A DNA stretch of 48,690 nucleotides from an uncultured Gemella sp. GTDB taxonomy: Bacteria; Bacillota; Bacilli; Staphylococcales; Gemellaceae. The translations under genes were made by a program, and so were the position numbers. Shown here one piece after another: positions 37,193 through 46,307 of this stretch. The DNA lies in contig CAKMQF010000123.1 of the NCBI GenBank assembly GCA_927911745.1, forward strand, positions 1-48,690, written 5' to 3'. The number at the start of each line of letters is the position of its first letter. Within the stretch, counting starts at the first letter, position 1. The notes beneath the pieces are model-generated. The model was given only the letters and a program-made list of their open reading frames with translations, did not search any database and was not told the DNA's origin.

Positions 37193-38120
37193 TTATTTAA
37201 CTTTAATAGTTGCTCTGTCAGGTCTTCCATCTGTTGAGAAGAAACCAGAAGCAGCCCCAGCCCCTAAGTAGACCTTAGAATTTAGTTTTTTTAGTATTGG
37301 TGATGAATTTGCCTTATTAGGGACTCCATCAGGGAAAACGTAGATTGTCTGAGCTCCACCAAATGGGACGTTACCTTCAGGATCATGTTTAAATGAATAA
37401 ATTATGGCAGGTTGAGATGGTGTGCCTAAATTGCTAGAATCAACATCCATAGATAACGACCATATTTTATCCCATTTTTTTGGTACATCTACACTAAAGT
37501 ATTCATTTTCATAGTGAGTCGTATTTGCTTTTCCTGATTTTTCGTCACTATTTTTTGCTGAATTCTCTTTATTTGTTTTACTATCTTTCGATTTGGTTTT
37601 TAGTTCATTTATACGTTCTTCGTATTCTTTTACAAGTTTTTCAATCTCAGATTTTTTCTCTTGAGCTTTTTGATCTGTTTCAAAAGTAATATCTTTTTCT
37701 TTATCTATTGTTTTAGTTAATTCATCTAATTTTGTTTTGTTATCTATAATTACTTTCTCATCGGATACAGTATTGATTTCCGATAGCGTGTTTGTTTTTA
37801 GAGTGTTATCATAATCATTTTGGAAGTAAGTACGCATTGTAGTTATGCTGTTTTTATACTCATCTTGAACTTTTGAATCTTTGTAGGAATTTAGATTGTA
37901 TTTGATTGTTCATCAAGAGTGTCTTTTTAATAAGTTTAGTCGTTCGTTTCTATCATTTCCGTCATTGAATTTTTTTTATAACTTCATGTATAGCAGTTAA
38001 TTTTTCAGCTGAAACAATTTCTGCTTGTTTCTTTTGATAAAAATTATACCCGAAGAAACAAATAACTACGGCAATGACTACCGAAACAATTGATATTATA
38101 GTTTTATTTTTTCTGTTCAT
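37193..38120 (-). CDS. Membrane-anchored extracellular protein, paralogue 1 (frameshifted)
   Basis: About 309 residues when restored. One N-terminal membrane helix (IISIVSVVIAVVICFFGYN), a charged coiled-coil region and a C-terminal beta-rich domain (HYENEYFSVDVPKKWDKIW... GAGAASGFF). It is strongly similar over its length to 38303-39247, but broken by indels near 37970, 37928 and 37905, all in or beside A/T runs. The ATG at 38120 is preceded by GGAGAA on the minus strand. Function is unknown; topology implies the domain lies outside the cell. It could be a decaying duplicate, although the errors seen elsewhere favour miscalled runs. Confidence 0.7.
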
Positions 38121-38265
38121 AAAATTCTCCTTGTATTCTTCTACATAAATAATTATAGAATAATAGCAAGGCTACGTCAATAATAGTCAGTAGATCAAGG
38201 TTAACTTATTAATAAAAGCCATCTTAAGATTAATTATAATTGATAATAAGGAAACTATATAAAAG

Positions 38266-38298
38266 AACACCTCAATCACTGATTTGATTGAGGTGTTT
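38266..38298 (-). terminator. Terminator of paralogue 2
   Basis: ACACCTCAATC and GATTGAGGTGT form an 11-bp stem followed on the minus strand by TTCTTTT; same stem core as 37158-37190. Confidence 0.85.
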
Positions 38299-38302
38299 TG
38301 TC

Positions 38303-39247
38303 TTATTTAGCACGTATTTTAGCCATTTCTTCCCTATAGTATATTTCATTTTTTTCGTTAAAGAAACCACTACTAGCGCCGGCTCCTACATAGATATTAG
38401 AACCAAATTTTGTCCATTCTTTAACTGAGTTTGCCTTGCTTGGTAATCCATTAGGATAAACATGTACGGTTTGTCCACCGCCACCAAACATAGGATTATC
38501 ACCAGAACGACCAAACATATATGTTATAGCTGGTTGAGAAGGTGATCCAAGATTTTTTGTGTCTATAGTTTTACTAATAGACCATTTCCCAGACCATTTA
38601 GCAGGTACATCGACGATAAAGTACTCATTCTCATAATGAGTAGAAGTCATAGTTACAGCCTTTTCTCCAATATCATCTGATGATCCTTTTCTTTTTTCTT
38701 CTGTTTTTGTCTCTTTCTCTTTTTTTCCTAATACAGTTATACGTTCTTCATATTGTTTTATAAGTTTTTCCACTTCAGATTTCTTTTCTTGAGCCTGTTC
38801 TTCAGTTTCGAAAGTAACGTCTTTTTCTTTTTCTATAACTTTTGTTAAATCATCTAATTTTGCTTTCTTATCAGAAAATTTACTTTCATCAGAAGTGTTA
38901 TTAAGATCTGAAATATTGTTTTCTTTTATAGTATTGTCATAATCTCTATGGAAATAATCTCTCATGATATTTATACTATTTTTAAATTCATCTTTAACCT
39001 TTGGGTCTTTATAAGAATTTAGATTGTATTTTGATTGTTCATCTAGAGTGTCTTTTAGTAGGTTAAATTTATTATTTCTATCATTTTCATCATTAAATTG
39101 TTTTGTTAGTTCATGTAGTGCTGTTAATTTCTCTGCTGAAACAACTTCAGCTTGTTTCTTTTGATAAAGATTATACCCGAAAAAACAAATAACAAGAGCA
39201 ACGATTATCGAAACAATTGATATTATAGTTTTGTTGTTTTTATTCAT
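38303..39247 (-). CDS. Membrane-anchored extracellular protein, paralogue 2
   Basis: 314 residues, intact. Membrane helix at residues about 9-26, a Lys/Glu/Asp-rich coiled coil (30-190), then a domain with HYENEYFIVDVP, a Gly-rich stretch (MFGGGGQTVHVYPNG) and GAGASSGFF. It is the complete version of paralogue 1 and shares promoter-proximal sequence (ATTATAGAATAATAG...TACGTCAAT) with it. I recognise no family; the domain order suggests a surface sensor or adhesin-like protein but no function is assigned. Confidence 0.75.
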   Translation of the reverse strand: MNKNNKTIISIVSIIVALVICFFGYNLYQKKQAEVVSAEKLTALHELTKQFNDENDRNNKFNLLKDTLDEQSKYNLNSYKDPKVKDEFKNSINIMRDYFHRDYDNTIKENNISDLNNTSDESKFSDKKAKLDDLTKVIEKEKDVTFETEEQAQEKKSEVEKLIKQYEERITVLGKKEKETKTEEKRKGSSDDIGEKAVTMTSTHYENEYFIVDVPAKWSGKWSISKTIDTKNLGSPSQPAITYMFGRSGDNPMFGGGGQTVHVYPNGLPSKANSVKEWTKFGSNIYVGAGASSGFFNEKNEIYYREEMAKIRAK

Positions 39248-39333
39248 AAAATTCTCCTTTTATTATTCTACATAAACAATTATAGAATAATAGTATGATT
39301 ACGTCAATGAGAGGTAGGGTAATTGTTTGACTT

Positions 39334-39377
39334 AAAAAAACTTCTCAATATCAAGTTTGATAATTGAGAAGTTTTCT
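39334..39377 (-). terminator. Terminator of paralogue 3
   Basis: AACTTCTCAAT and ATTGAGAAGTT over a loop of about 12 bases, T-rich on the minus strand; same CTCAAT core as the two terminators before it. Confidence 0.82.
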
Positions 39378-39379
39378 TA

Positions 39380-40342
39380 TTAAAACTCTACATGTAGGTT
39401 AGTTGTAGCATTAACTAGTCGAACTAAATGGGGATTTTCATAAATAACAGCTAATCGATTTTTAGTAAGTCCCTCAACATAATACTTTCCATCAGTATCC
39501 TTGACAAAGCTTGCTTCTGGATGTTCTCTCTTAATGGCAGCAACCCATTGAGAATAATAAGTTTCTAGAGGATCTCCATTAGTAGATACACTATTTTGAG
39601 CTGAGTGTTTTTGATTATATCTAGCAATGGCATCTCTTATTTGTTCATTTGAGAAGTTGGCTACTGGGCCACCTAGTTCTTCAGAAAGAAGTTTACCTAT
39701 TACAGTTTCTGAACCTCCATTATTATATACGCCTCGTTTTAATTCACCATATGTAATAGGAGCCTGTTGTAATCCAACTCTAGGTATATTTTCATTATCA
39801 GAAATTGATGAGCTAGAGTTAGAATCGTTATTTTCAGATTTAGTTTCGTTCTTTCCTTCACTCAGTTTCGCTTTTAAAGCACTATGTTTGAATTTATACT
39901 TATCAAGTATTGAATTGATGTCGTCAGATTTAGCATCTTTTATTTCTTTTTGAGCTTTTTCATAGTTAGTAATATCTTCTTTTAACCATTCAATTGCTTT
40001 ATCGAAAGAATTATCTGTAGTAAGAGAATCTACTTTATCTAGGGATTTCTTAGCAGCATCCACATCTTTGCTATCTAGACTTGCATCAGTATTTTTTAAT
40101 TCTTTAGCGATTTTTAATTTCAGTTTTTAATGTTTTTGAATGCTTCTTGACCTTTCTCGTTATCAAGAGTCTCTAATCCAGCAAGTCCTCCTTTAAAATC
40201 ATGACTATCATTTATAAGAGCTAGGTATTTTAGTATGTTCTTCTTTTATAGAATTATTAGAACCAAAGAAGTAATAAATCCCACTAGCGATTACTATAAG
40301 GGCAATAAGACTAGATACTATTGCGATAAGTTTTTTATACAT
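39380..40342 (-). CDS. Membrane-anchored extracellular protein, paralogue 3 (frameshifted)
   Basis: About 320 residues when restored. ATG at 40342 with GGAGAC upstream, one membrane helix (LIAIVSSLIALIVIASGIYYF), a charged helical region and a different C-terminal part (YYSQWVAAIKREHPEASFVKD... NLHVEF) from paralogues 1 and 2. Indels near 40230 and 40120 break the N-terminal part; from 40063 to the end the frame is open. The N-terminal and coiled-coil layout and the terminator tie it to the family. Function unknown. Confidence 0.65.
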
Positions 40343-40499
40343 ATAATTTGTGTCTCCTTTTTAGATTGATTGTTATAAGTAACTAGGAAATCAAAGTGAT
40401 TTAGTGATACTTCATTTAATTATATGCCTTAGAAATTTCTTTGTAAATACTTTTTATAAAGATAGTGATTATTTTTATCATGCTAATAACTGTAAAATT

Positions 40500-40527
40500 A
40501 ACCCCACCAAAAATTATTGGTGGGGAA
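40500..40527 (-). terminator. Hairpin after the GNAT gene (weak terminator)
   Basis: CCCCACCA and TGGTGGGG form a perfect 8-bp stem; on the minus strand it is followed by TTAATTTT only. It is the one structure seen in the gap 40343-40678. Confidence 0.55.
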
Positions 40528-40678
40528 ATGGCAGGGTATAAATTTGTATTTATTTTGTATTTAGTTTTTAAAAGTAAACTATATCAAGTTTCTTGGTGAA
40601 TATACTCTACTTTTATTTTTACTCATCGAGCTTTTAGATACTAAAATATTTATTTATAAATAAAATATTATTGAAGTA

Positions 40679-41149
40679 TTATTCCCCTAAATATTTAACA
40701 TATATTTGACATGGATTCCATTCGTCCCATAAGGTAGGAAAACATTCTAATTCTTTATATCCCATTGCGATATAGAATTCATTAGTAATATCATATTCTT
40801 TGTAGTGTCCCATTTTTACAGTTTTCACCTGTGAGTAAGAATATCCAAGATTTTTTGCCATATTTTCGAATTCTGTATTTAGTTTTGTTCCAATTCCCAT
40901 TCTATGAAATTTTTTCTTTATACCCATTACAAAAATATCTGCAGTATCCTTACTTGTTGCGTTTAATACGATAAAACCTGCAACTTCATTATCTGCATAG
41001 CAAGCCAAAAACGGTTTATCTTGTGAATCTTTAATATACTCTTTTGTACTTTCAGGTAGACCAAACCATTCAGGAAGGTCGTAAAGGACCTCTTTTGATA
41101 TTATTTCTTTTTCTTTCTTGTCTATTATTTTTTTAATTATTAAATCCAT
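40679..41149 (-). CDS. GNAT-family N-acetyltransferase
   Basis: 156 residues. The acetyl-CoA-binding motif A is seen as GIKKKFHRMGIGTKL (R-x-x-G-x-G type), preceded by the strand AGFIVLNATSKDTADIFVMG and followed by GYKELE. This fixes the family but not the acceptor. ATG at 41149 follows AGAGGAAAA on the minus strand. It stands alone. Confidence 0.85.
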   Translation of the reverse strand: MDLIIKKIIDKKEKEIISKEVLYDLPEWFGLPESTKEYIKDSQDKPFLACYADNEVAGFIVLNATSKDTADIFVMGIKKKFHRMGIGTKLNTEFENMAKNLGYSYSQVKTVKMGHYKEYDITNEFYIAMGYKELECFPTLWDEWNPCQIYVKYLGE

Positions 41150-41278
41150 ATTATTTTCCTCTTAAAATTATAATTCCATTTAATTATAACACAGATAAGG
41201 TGTTGAATATATTATTCTTGATTACCTATTTTTATATTTATGTTTTAGTGTAGATAAGGTAAGAAATCAAAGATTTTA

Positions 41279-41320
41279 ATAAAAAGACCTTATCAATAGT
41301 TTTTGATAAGGTCTTTTTGG
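41279..41320. terminator. Bidirectional terminator between GNAT gene and guaA
   Basis: AAAAAGACCTTATCAA and TTGATAAGGTCTTTTT form a perfect stem with A and T flanks; it can end guaA transcription. Confidence 0.85.
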
Positions 41321-41351
41321 AGACACTTTGGAGACAATCCAAAGTGTTTTA
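41321..41351 (+). repeat. GGAGACA direct repeats with a 9-bp hairpin downstream of guaA
   Basis: TTTGGAGACAC then TTTGGAGACAA are near-identical 11-base direct repeats (41316-41338), and ACACTTTGG/CCAAAGTGT (41323-41331, 41339-41347) form a hairpin ending in TTTT. Similar GGAGACA repeats commonly flank tyrosine-integrase genes in Gram-positive mobile elements. No other feature is seen in 41352-41504. Confidence 0.4.
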
Positions 41352-41504
41352 ACTAATTTTCAATCTATATATTTTAACATATGGGTAGTTAGAACTAATA
41401 ATCTTTTCCTTACTTTGTTAGTTAAGATTAAAGTTCTTGTTGCATACGCTGTACCTAAGAATTATGTCGTCTTTAAACTCCTAATAATTCAAATTTACAC
41501 CGCA

Positions 41505-43049
41505 TTACTCCCATTCAATCGTTGCTGGAGGCTTACTTGTAATATCGTAGACTACGCGGTTAACGTGGGCAACTTCGTTTACGATACGAGCTGAGATCTC
41601 TTCAAGTACTTCAAATGGAATGTGAGCCCAGCTTGCTGTCATACCGTCGATACTTGTTACGGCACGAACTGCAACTGTGTAATCATATGTACGAACATCT
41701 CCCATAACTCCTACTGAGCGAATATCAGGAAGACATGTGAAGTATTGCCAGATTTCTCCTTCTAATCCACGTTTAGCGATAACATCACGTAGGATGAAGT
41801 CACTGTCACGAACGATTTGAAGTTTTTCTTCTGTTACTTCTCCAAGAACACGGATACCAAGTCCTGGTCCTGGGAATGGTTGACGCCAAACGATTTCGTG
41901 AGGAAGACCAAGTGCTTCACCTAATGCACGAACCTCATCTTTGAATAAAGTGTTAAGTGGCTCGATTAGAGAGAAACGCATATCTTCTGGTAATCCACCT
42001 ACGTTGTGGTGTGATTTGATTGTTTGTGCATTCTTAGTTCCTGATTCGATAACGTCAGTGTAAAGAGTACCTTGAGCTAAGAACGGTACGTCGTGAAGTT
42101 TAGCGCATTCTTCGTCAAATACATAAACAAATTCATTACCGATGATTTTACGTTTTTGTTCTGGATCACTTACACCTTTAAGTTTTCCAAGGAATCTATC
42201 TTTTGCATCGACTTTAATTAGATTCATGTTGAATCCACCTTCGATTTCTTTACTGAATGTGTTCATTACAGCTTCAGCTTCACCTTTACGAAGTAAACCG
42301 TGATCGATAAACATACAGATTAGTTGATCTCCGATTGCTTTATCTAGTAAGGCTGCAACAACTGATGAGTCTACACCACCAGATAATGCACAAAGAACTT
42401 TTTGATCTCCAACTTCTGCACGAATTTCTTCAATTTTTTCATCGATGAAGTTTTGGATAGTCCAGTTTTCAGTACATTTACATACATTACGGATGAAGTT
42501 TTTAATTAAGTCATAACCGTATTCTGAATGACGTACTTCTGGGTGGAATTGGAAACAGTAGAAGTCTTTTTCTACGTTTTCAGCAGCAGCGATTGGACAG
42601 TTATCACTTGTCGCTACAACTTTGAATCCTTCAGCAAGTTCAACAACTTTATCAGAGTGACTCATTAATACTTGTTGAGTTGCAGGAGTACCTTCGAATA
42701 ATTTAGCTCCTGGAGTTACGTCAACATTGTGAGCTCCGTATTCTCTACTAGTTGCAGATTCTACTTTTCCTCCTAGTTTGTGTTGCATAAGTTGCATTCC
42801 GTAACAAATTCCTAATACAGGAATACCTAGGTTGAAAATCTCGTCATCAATTGTAAGAGAGTTTTCTTCATATACTGAGTTAGGTCCACCTGAAAGGATA
42901 ATTCCTTTAGGGTTCATTTTTTTAATTTCTTCAATAGAAATTTCATTGTCATGTAGTTCAGAATATACACCAAGCTCACGTACACGGCGAGTGATAAGTT
43001 GGTTATATTGACTACCGAAGTCTAGAACTAATATAAATTCGTGTTTCAC
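41505..43049 (-). CDS. guaA: GMP synthase (glutamine-hydrolysing)
   Basis: 514 residues. Converts XMP, glutamine and ATP to GMP. N-terminal glutaminase domain with nucleophile Cys82 in GICYGMQ and His in [12 protein letters not shown] pyrophosphatase domain with PP-loop [10 protein letters not shown]; dimerisation domain ending in the conserved [12 protein letters not shown] at 43049 follows AGGAGG. It stands alone; together with punA and the nucleoside transporter it covers guanine nucleotide supply. The gene's 3' end is a known integration site for mobile elements. The upstream region 43050-43352 is AT-rich and shows no riboswitch that I can recognise. Confidence 0.97.
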   Translation of the reverse strand: MKHEFILVLDFGSQYNQLITRRVRELGVYSELHDNEISIEEIKKMNPKGIILSGGPNSVYEENSLTIDDEIFNLGIPVLGICYGMQLMQHKLGGKVESATSREYGAHNVDVTPGAKLFEGTPATQQVLMSHSDKVVELAEGFKVVATSDNCPIAAAENVEKDFYCFQFHPEVRHSEYGYDLIKNFIRNVCKCTENWTIQNFIDEKIEEIRAEVGDQKVLCALSGGVDSSVVAALLDKAIGDQLICMFIDHGLLRKGEAEAVMNTFSKEIEGGFNMNLIKVDAKDRFLGKLKGVSDPEQKRKIIGNEFVYVFDEECAKLHDVPFLAQGTLYTDVIESGTKNAQTIKSHHNVGGLPEDMRFSLIEPLNTLFKDEVRALGEALGLPHEIVWRQPFPGPGLGIRVLGEVTEEKLQIVRDSDFILRDVIAKRGLEGEIWQYFTCLPDIRSVGVMGDVRTYDYTVAVRAVTSIDGMTASWAHIPFEVLEEISARIVNEVAHVNRVVYDITSKPPATIEWE

Positions 43050-43352
43050 GGTTTTCCTCCTAAAATATACTTTTATTAATATAAACTATTATATCAAGAA
43101 GTTAAAGATATGTAAAATCTTAAATGTTAGAATTTTTGTGAATTTTTTTTGTGAAATATTGATTTTTTAATGAAAAAACAGTTAAAAACGAATTTTAAGT
43201 TTATGAAAGGGATAGATAATTCGTGAAATAAGATTCTAATTTTTCAAAAAAAACGATAATTTTGGTTTATACGAATTATAGGCGAGAGAAAATTTTATTA
43301 AATTTTTTTTGAAAATGTTATAATAAGTTTATAGAAAGTAGGAGGAAAAATA

Positions 43353-44367
43353 ATGGTAAGAGCATATATTGGAACATATACAAAACAAGATAGTGAAGGA
43401 ATATACTTAGTTGAGCTATCTGAAGAGGGGAAAGTACTAGAAGTTAGAAATGTAGCTAAGGTTGACAATCCAACGTATTTAGCATTGTCTAATGATAATA
43501 AATATTTATATAGTGTATCAAGAGTAGATGGAAAAGGTGCTGTTACAAGCTTTAAAGTTGAAGAAAATGGTGATTTGAAAGAATTAACATCAGTTGCCCA
43601 AGAGGGGAATCCTCCTTGTTATGTAGAGTTAAACTCAGAGAAAAATACTTTATTATCAGCGAATTATCATTTAGGTACGATTGATAGTTATTCTGTTGAA
43701 AATGGTGAGCTTGTAAAACTCTTATCAACAGATCATCATGAAGGAAGTGGAGTACACGAAAGACAAGAGAAACCTCATGTGCATTTTTCAGGATTTACCC
43801 CAAGTGAAAAATATGTCTTTTCTTGTGATTTAGGAACTGATGAGATTACATCGTATAAGCTTAATGAAGGGGTTTTAGAAAAAGTAGCCACTTTTAAAGC
43901 TAAAGATGGAAGTGGAGTTCGACACATAGTATTTAGTAGTGATGAAAAACAAGCTTTTGTTATGACAGAACTTACTAGTGAGGTAATTGCTTTTGATTAT
44001 GATGGGGAAGGTAACTTAACAAATCCAACATATTATCCTACACTATCTGAAGGTTTTTCATTAGAAAATAAAGGTAGTGCGATAAAAATTTCAATGATAA
44101 TAGATTTATCTATGTTCTAATAGAGGACAAGATGCTGTAGTTGTTTTTGAAAATACAGCATCAGGCTTAAAACAGCTTCAAACTATCAGTACTGAAGGAG
44201 AGGGACCTAGAGATTTTGATCTTTCAAAAGATAATACTTTAGCAATTGCGACAAATGAAAATAGTGGAACGATTACTGTGTACACTGTTAATAAGAAAAC
44301 AGGTGAACTAACTGTTGTTGCTTCTGAGGTAGTTGTACCTGAGGCAGTTTGTGCTAAATTTATATAG
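43353..44367 (+). CDS. pgl: Lactonase / 6-phosphogluconolactonase-type beta-propeller protein (frameshifted)
   Basis: About 338 residues after correction, the usual length of the YkgB/Pgl seven-bladed propeller family, which hydrolyses 6-phosphogluconolactone or related lactones. Landmarks: IGTYTK at the N-terminus, NPTYLALS, KPHVHFSGFTP, GSGVRHIVFS and EGEGPRDFDLS. Missing single bases near 44093 (ISNDN) and 44108 (YVSNRG) cause a false stop at 44120; the frame then runs to TAG at 44365-44367. ATG at 43353 follows AGGAGG. The gene symbol is tentative because substrates differ within the family. Confidence 0.85.
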
Positions 44368-44409
44368 AAAAATACCTAAGGTGAGGATGACCTCATCTTA
44401 GGTATTTCT
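44368..44409. terminator. Bidirectional terminator
   Basis: AAATACCTAAG(GT)GAGG and CCTCATCTTAGGTATTT form a long stem between convergent genes. Confidence 0.85.
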
Positions 44410-44410
44410 T

Positions 44411-44698
44411 TTATGAATTTCTTTTTTTAACGACGAAGAATGGTGCACCAAAATTACAATATTCTAGTATGTAATCTTCAAGGTTGTTTATGTTTTTAGG
44501 ATTGTTGTTATCCTTTGTTAAAATGAATCCAGTAAGTCGTAGTTTTTCATGAGAAATATCGCCTACGATATATGGTTTATTTTTTAACACATCTACAAGT
44601 TTTTCTTCAAATGTTTCTTTTTGAAAGGCATCTTTGAAGTTGTAAACAAGTTCATAAATTGTACCATCAACTTCGAAAACTAAATTGTTTTGCTCCAT
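44411..44698 (-). CDS. Conserved-looking hypothetical protein
   Basis: 95 residues, soluble, no membrane segment or motif I recognise. It reads as a small alpha/beta protein (FEVDGTIYELVYNFKDAF, then ...YCNFGAPFFVVKK). ATG at 44698, with GAAAGGA upstream, lies 2 bases after the preceding D,D-carboxypeptidase-like gene's stop codon, so it is the second gene of that operon and may act with it. Confidence 0.6.
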   Translation of the reverse strand: MEQNNLVFEVDGTIYELVYNFKDAFQKETFEEKLVDVLKNKPYIVGDISHEKLRLTGFILTKDNNNPKNINNLEDYILEYCNFGAPFFVVKKRNS

Positions 44699-44700
44699 AT

Positions 44701-45900
44701 TTAATCCTTTCTAACAACTTGTCTCATAACGTATAGCGCTGCGAAAACAAGTGTGTATATTGCAAGTATACCCGTAGCGAAGTATTTCGTACGATCTATT
44801 ACAATAGTAGTTTTTTCGTAATTATCTTTCTTATCAAAGTTATCATCATTGATGAAGTTAGATTTGATTTTTTCCAGGTTTCCTGTATTATCGTTAGAAC
44901 TAAAATCAGAGAATACTGTTCCTTCATTTGCAGAAATTGTTTCGTATTTTTGGAATAAAAGTATTTTTTTATTCATTAGAAGATATGTTACATCTTTGAT
45001 TGAATGTTTTTCATAGAATAAGTCGTAAATATCTTCATTAAAAGTAATACGTTCATTGTTTATAGTATATGTTCCAGCTTTAAGAGCTAGTTTATAGCTA
45101 TAGTTTGAGAATAGATAATCGTATGTTTTTTGAAGTTTATCAAAATAAGTAGCCTTATCATCGCTTTGGTTTAATACTGTGATAATTAATTTAGTGTTAC
45201 CACTGTATGCGTAAGTTACACTATTTTTGTCAGAGTAATCTAATCCTAAAACTCTAAACTTATCTGATTCTTTAAACTCAACGCTATTGTTAATTTTTTC
45301 TCCAGATGCTAAAGTATGTTCTGGATTTTTTGTGATTTCTGTAATCTCAGGATAATTTTTTAGAATTAAACTAGTAAGGTAAGAGATATTCTTCGCAGTA
45401 CTAGTATTATTCCCATTGTTATCTAGTGATTCTAATTTTGTGTCATGTAGTGACATGGCAGCTAATGTTTCTTTAGCTTTATCAAGAGTAACGTTAAAGT
45501 TAGCGAATACCGCTTGGTTAAGACTATTAGAATTTTCATTTTCTAATAGGAAGATTGCATCTTTAACTGTAATTGACGATTCTATTTTGTATTTAGAAAG
45601 AATGTCGTCGCCACTAGCAATACTAATTTTATCTTCTAGAGTTATTTTTTTATTTTTTAAATTGTCAGTAAGTAGGTAAAGTGCAAGATAGTTTGGTAAT
45701 TTACCTACAGATACTTTTTCATTTTCTCCACGTTTAGAAATGATTTTTCCCGTGTTTAATTCCGAAACTACAAGATGAGCATTAACATCGCTTAAATTTG
45801 TTACTGCGTTGTTATCTAGAAAGTTATCATCAGCTTTCGAGAAGTTTGGAACTAAAAATACAAGAAGTAAAATCAAAATACCAATTTTTTTCAATCTCAT
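44701..45900 (-). CDS. D-alanyl-D-alanine carboxypeptidase-like (S11/PBP5-type) membrane protein, degenerate active site
   Basis: 399 residues. Signal peptide (ILILLLVFLVPNFSKA), a serine-beta-lactamase-like fold and a C-terminal membrane helix (FATGILAIYTLVFAALYVM). S11 landmarks: SVGK fits SxxK, SLN in NSNSLNQA fits SxN, but no KTG is seen where family members have it; the region reads VTYAYSGNTKLIITV. It is therefore probably inactive or altered, perhaps binding wall peptides or another protein. ATG at 45900. It precedes the 95-residue gene in an operon on the minus strand. Confidence 0.72.
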   Translation of the reverse strand: MRLKKIGILILLLVFLVPNFSKADDNFLDNNAVTNLSDVNAHLVVSELNTGKIISKRGENEKVSVGKLPNYLALYLLTDNLKNKKITLEDKISIASGDDILSKYKIESSITVKDAIFLLENENSNSLNQAVFANFNVTLDKAKETLAAMSLHDTKLESLDNNGNNTSTAKNISYLTSLILKNYPEITEITKNPEHTLASGEKINNSVEFKESDKFRVLGLDYSDKNSVTYAYSGNTKLIITVLNQSDDKATYFDKLQKTYDYLFSNYSYKLALKAGTYTINNERITFNEDIYDLFYEKHSIKDVTYLLMNKKILLFQKYETISANEGTVFSDFSSNDNTGNLEKIKSNFINDDNFDKKDNYEKTTIVIDRTKYFATGILAIYTLVFAALYVMRQVVRKD

Positions 45901-45924
45901 TATTTAAAATCCTTTATTTTAAAA

Positions 45925-46112
45925 TTGTTCAATGCACAGGGGACTGCCCCAAAGTCCTAAAATTTAACAAGGTTCATATGAGAACTCATAGACGCAGTGG
46001 TTTATTGATATCTAAATCCGCTTTATGAAAGCTTTTCAGATATCTTATAAACTGTGCTGAGGTGACTCGACAAAATCGATTTCTAAGAAATCACGGTTTT
46101 TGAGTCACTCCC
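45925..46112 (+). repeat. Interspersed two-hairpin repeat, copy B (best preserved)
   Basis: First hairpin: AGTGGTTTATTGATATCT (45996 on) with AGATATCTTATAAACT (46038 on). Second hairpin: GAGGTGACTC...GATTTC-TAA-GAAATC...GAGTCACTCC (46059-46112). The second arm is nearly identical to the reverse complement of 9219-9270, and the whole order matches copy A at 1678-1800. It fills most of the 400-base gap between divergent genes. Confidence 0.75.
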
Positions 46113-46237
46113 TTTCTTTAAACACATACCTTTTAGTATATTACAAAATAGCGAAAAATTCCAATAAGAAGAAAGGAAAATTTTAGAATTTTTATTTGTA
46201 AGCATGTAGTGTAAAATTATGTCTAACATAGAAAAAT

Positions 46238-46265
46238 TTGAAAGTATTAGATTCCATGTTATAAT
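46238..46265 (+). promoter_or_regulatory. Promoter of the BaiN-type gene
   Basis: TTGAAA (46238-46243), 16 bases, TATAAT (46260-46265). Confidence 0.65.
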
Positions 46266-46307
46266 TAGATGATATTTGATTAAATTAAGAGAAAGTTGAG
46301 ATTTGAG

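Noticed and set aside
37158..39377. CRISPR-like array suggested by recurring CTCAAT/ATTGAG stems
   Set aside because: There are only three copies, about 1 kb apart, each at the end of a gene with T runs; they are terminators.
41328..41594. Plus-strand frame overlapping the guaA 3' end
   Set aside because: It starts in the terminator/repeat region and runs antisense through the conserved end of guaA, with no ribosome site.
43050..43352. Guanine riboswitch or attenuator upstream of guaA
   Set aside because: No purine-aptamer core was found; the region is plain AT-rich sequence between divergent genes.
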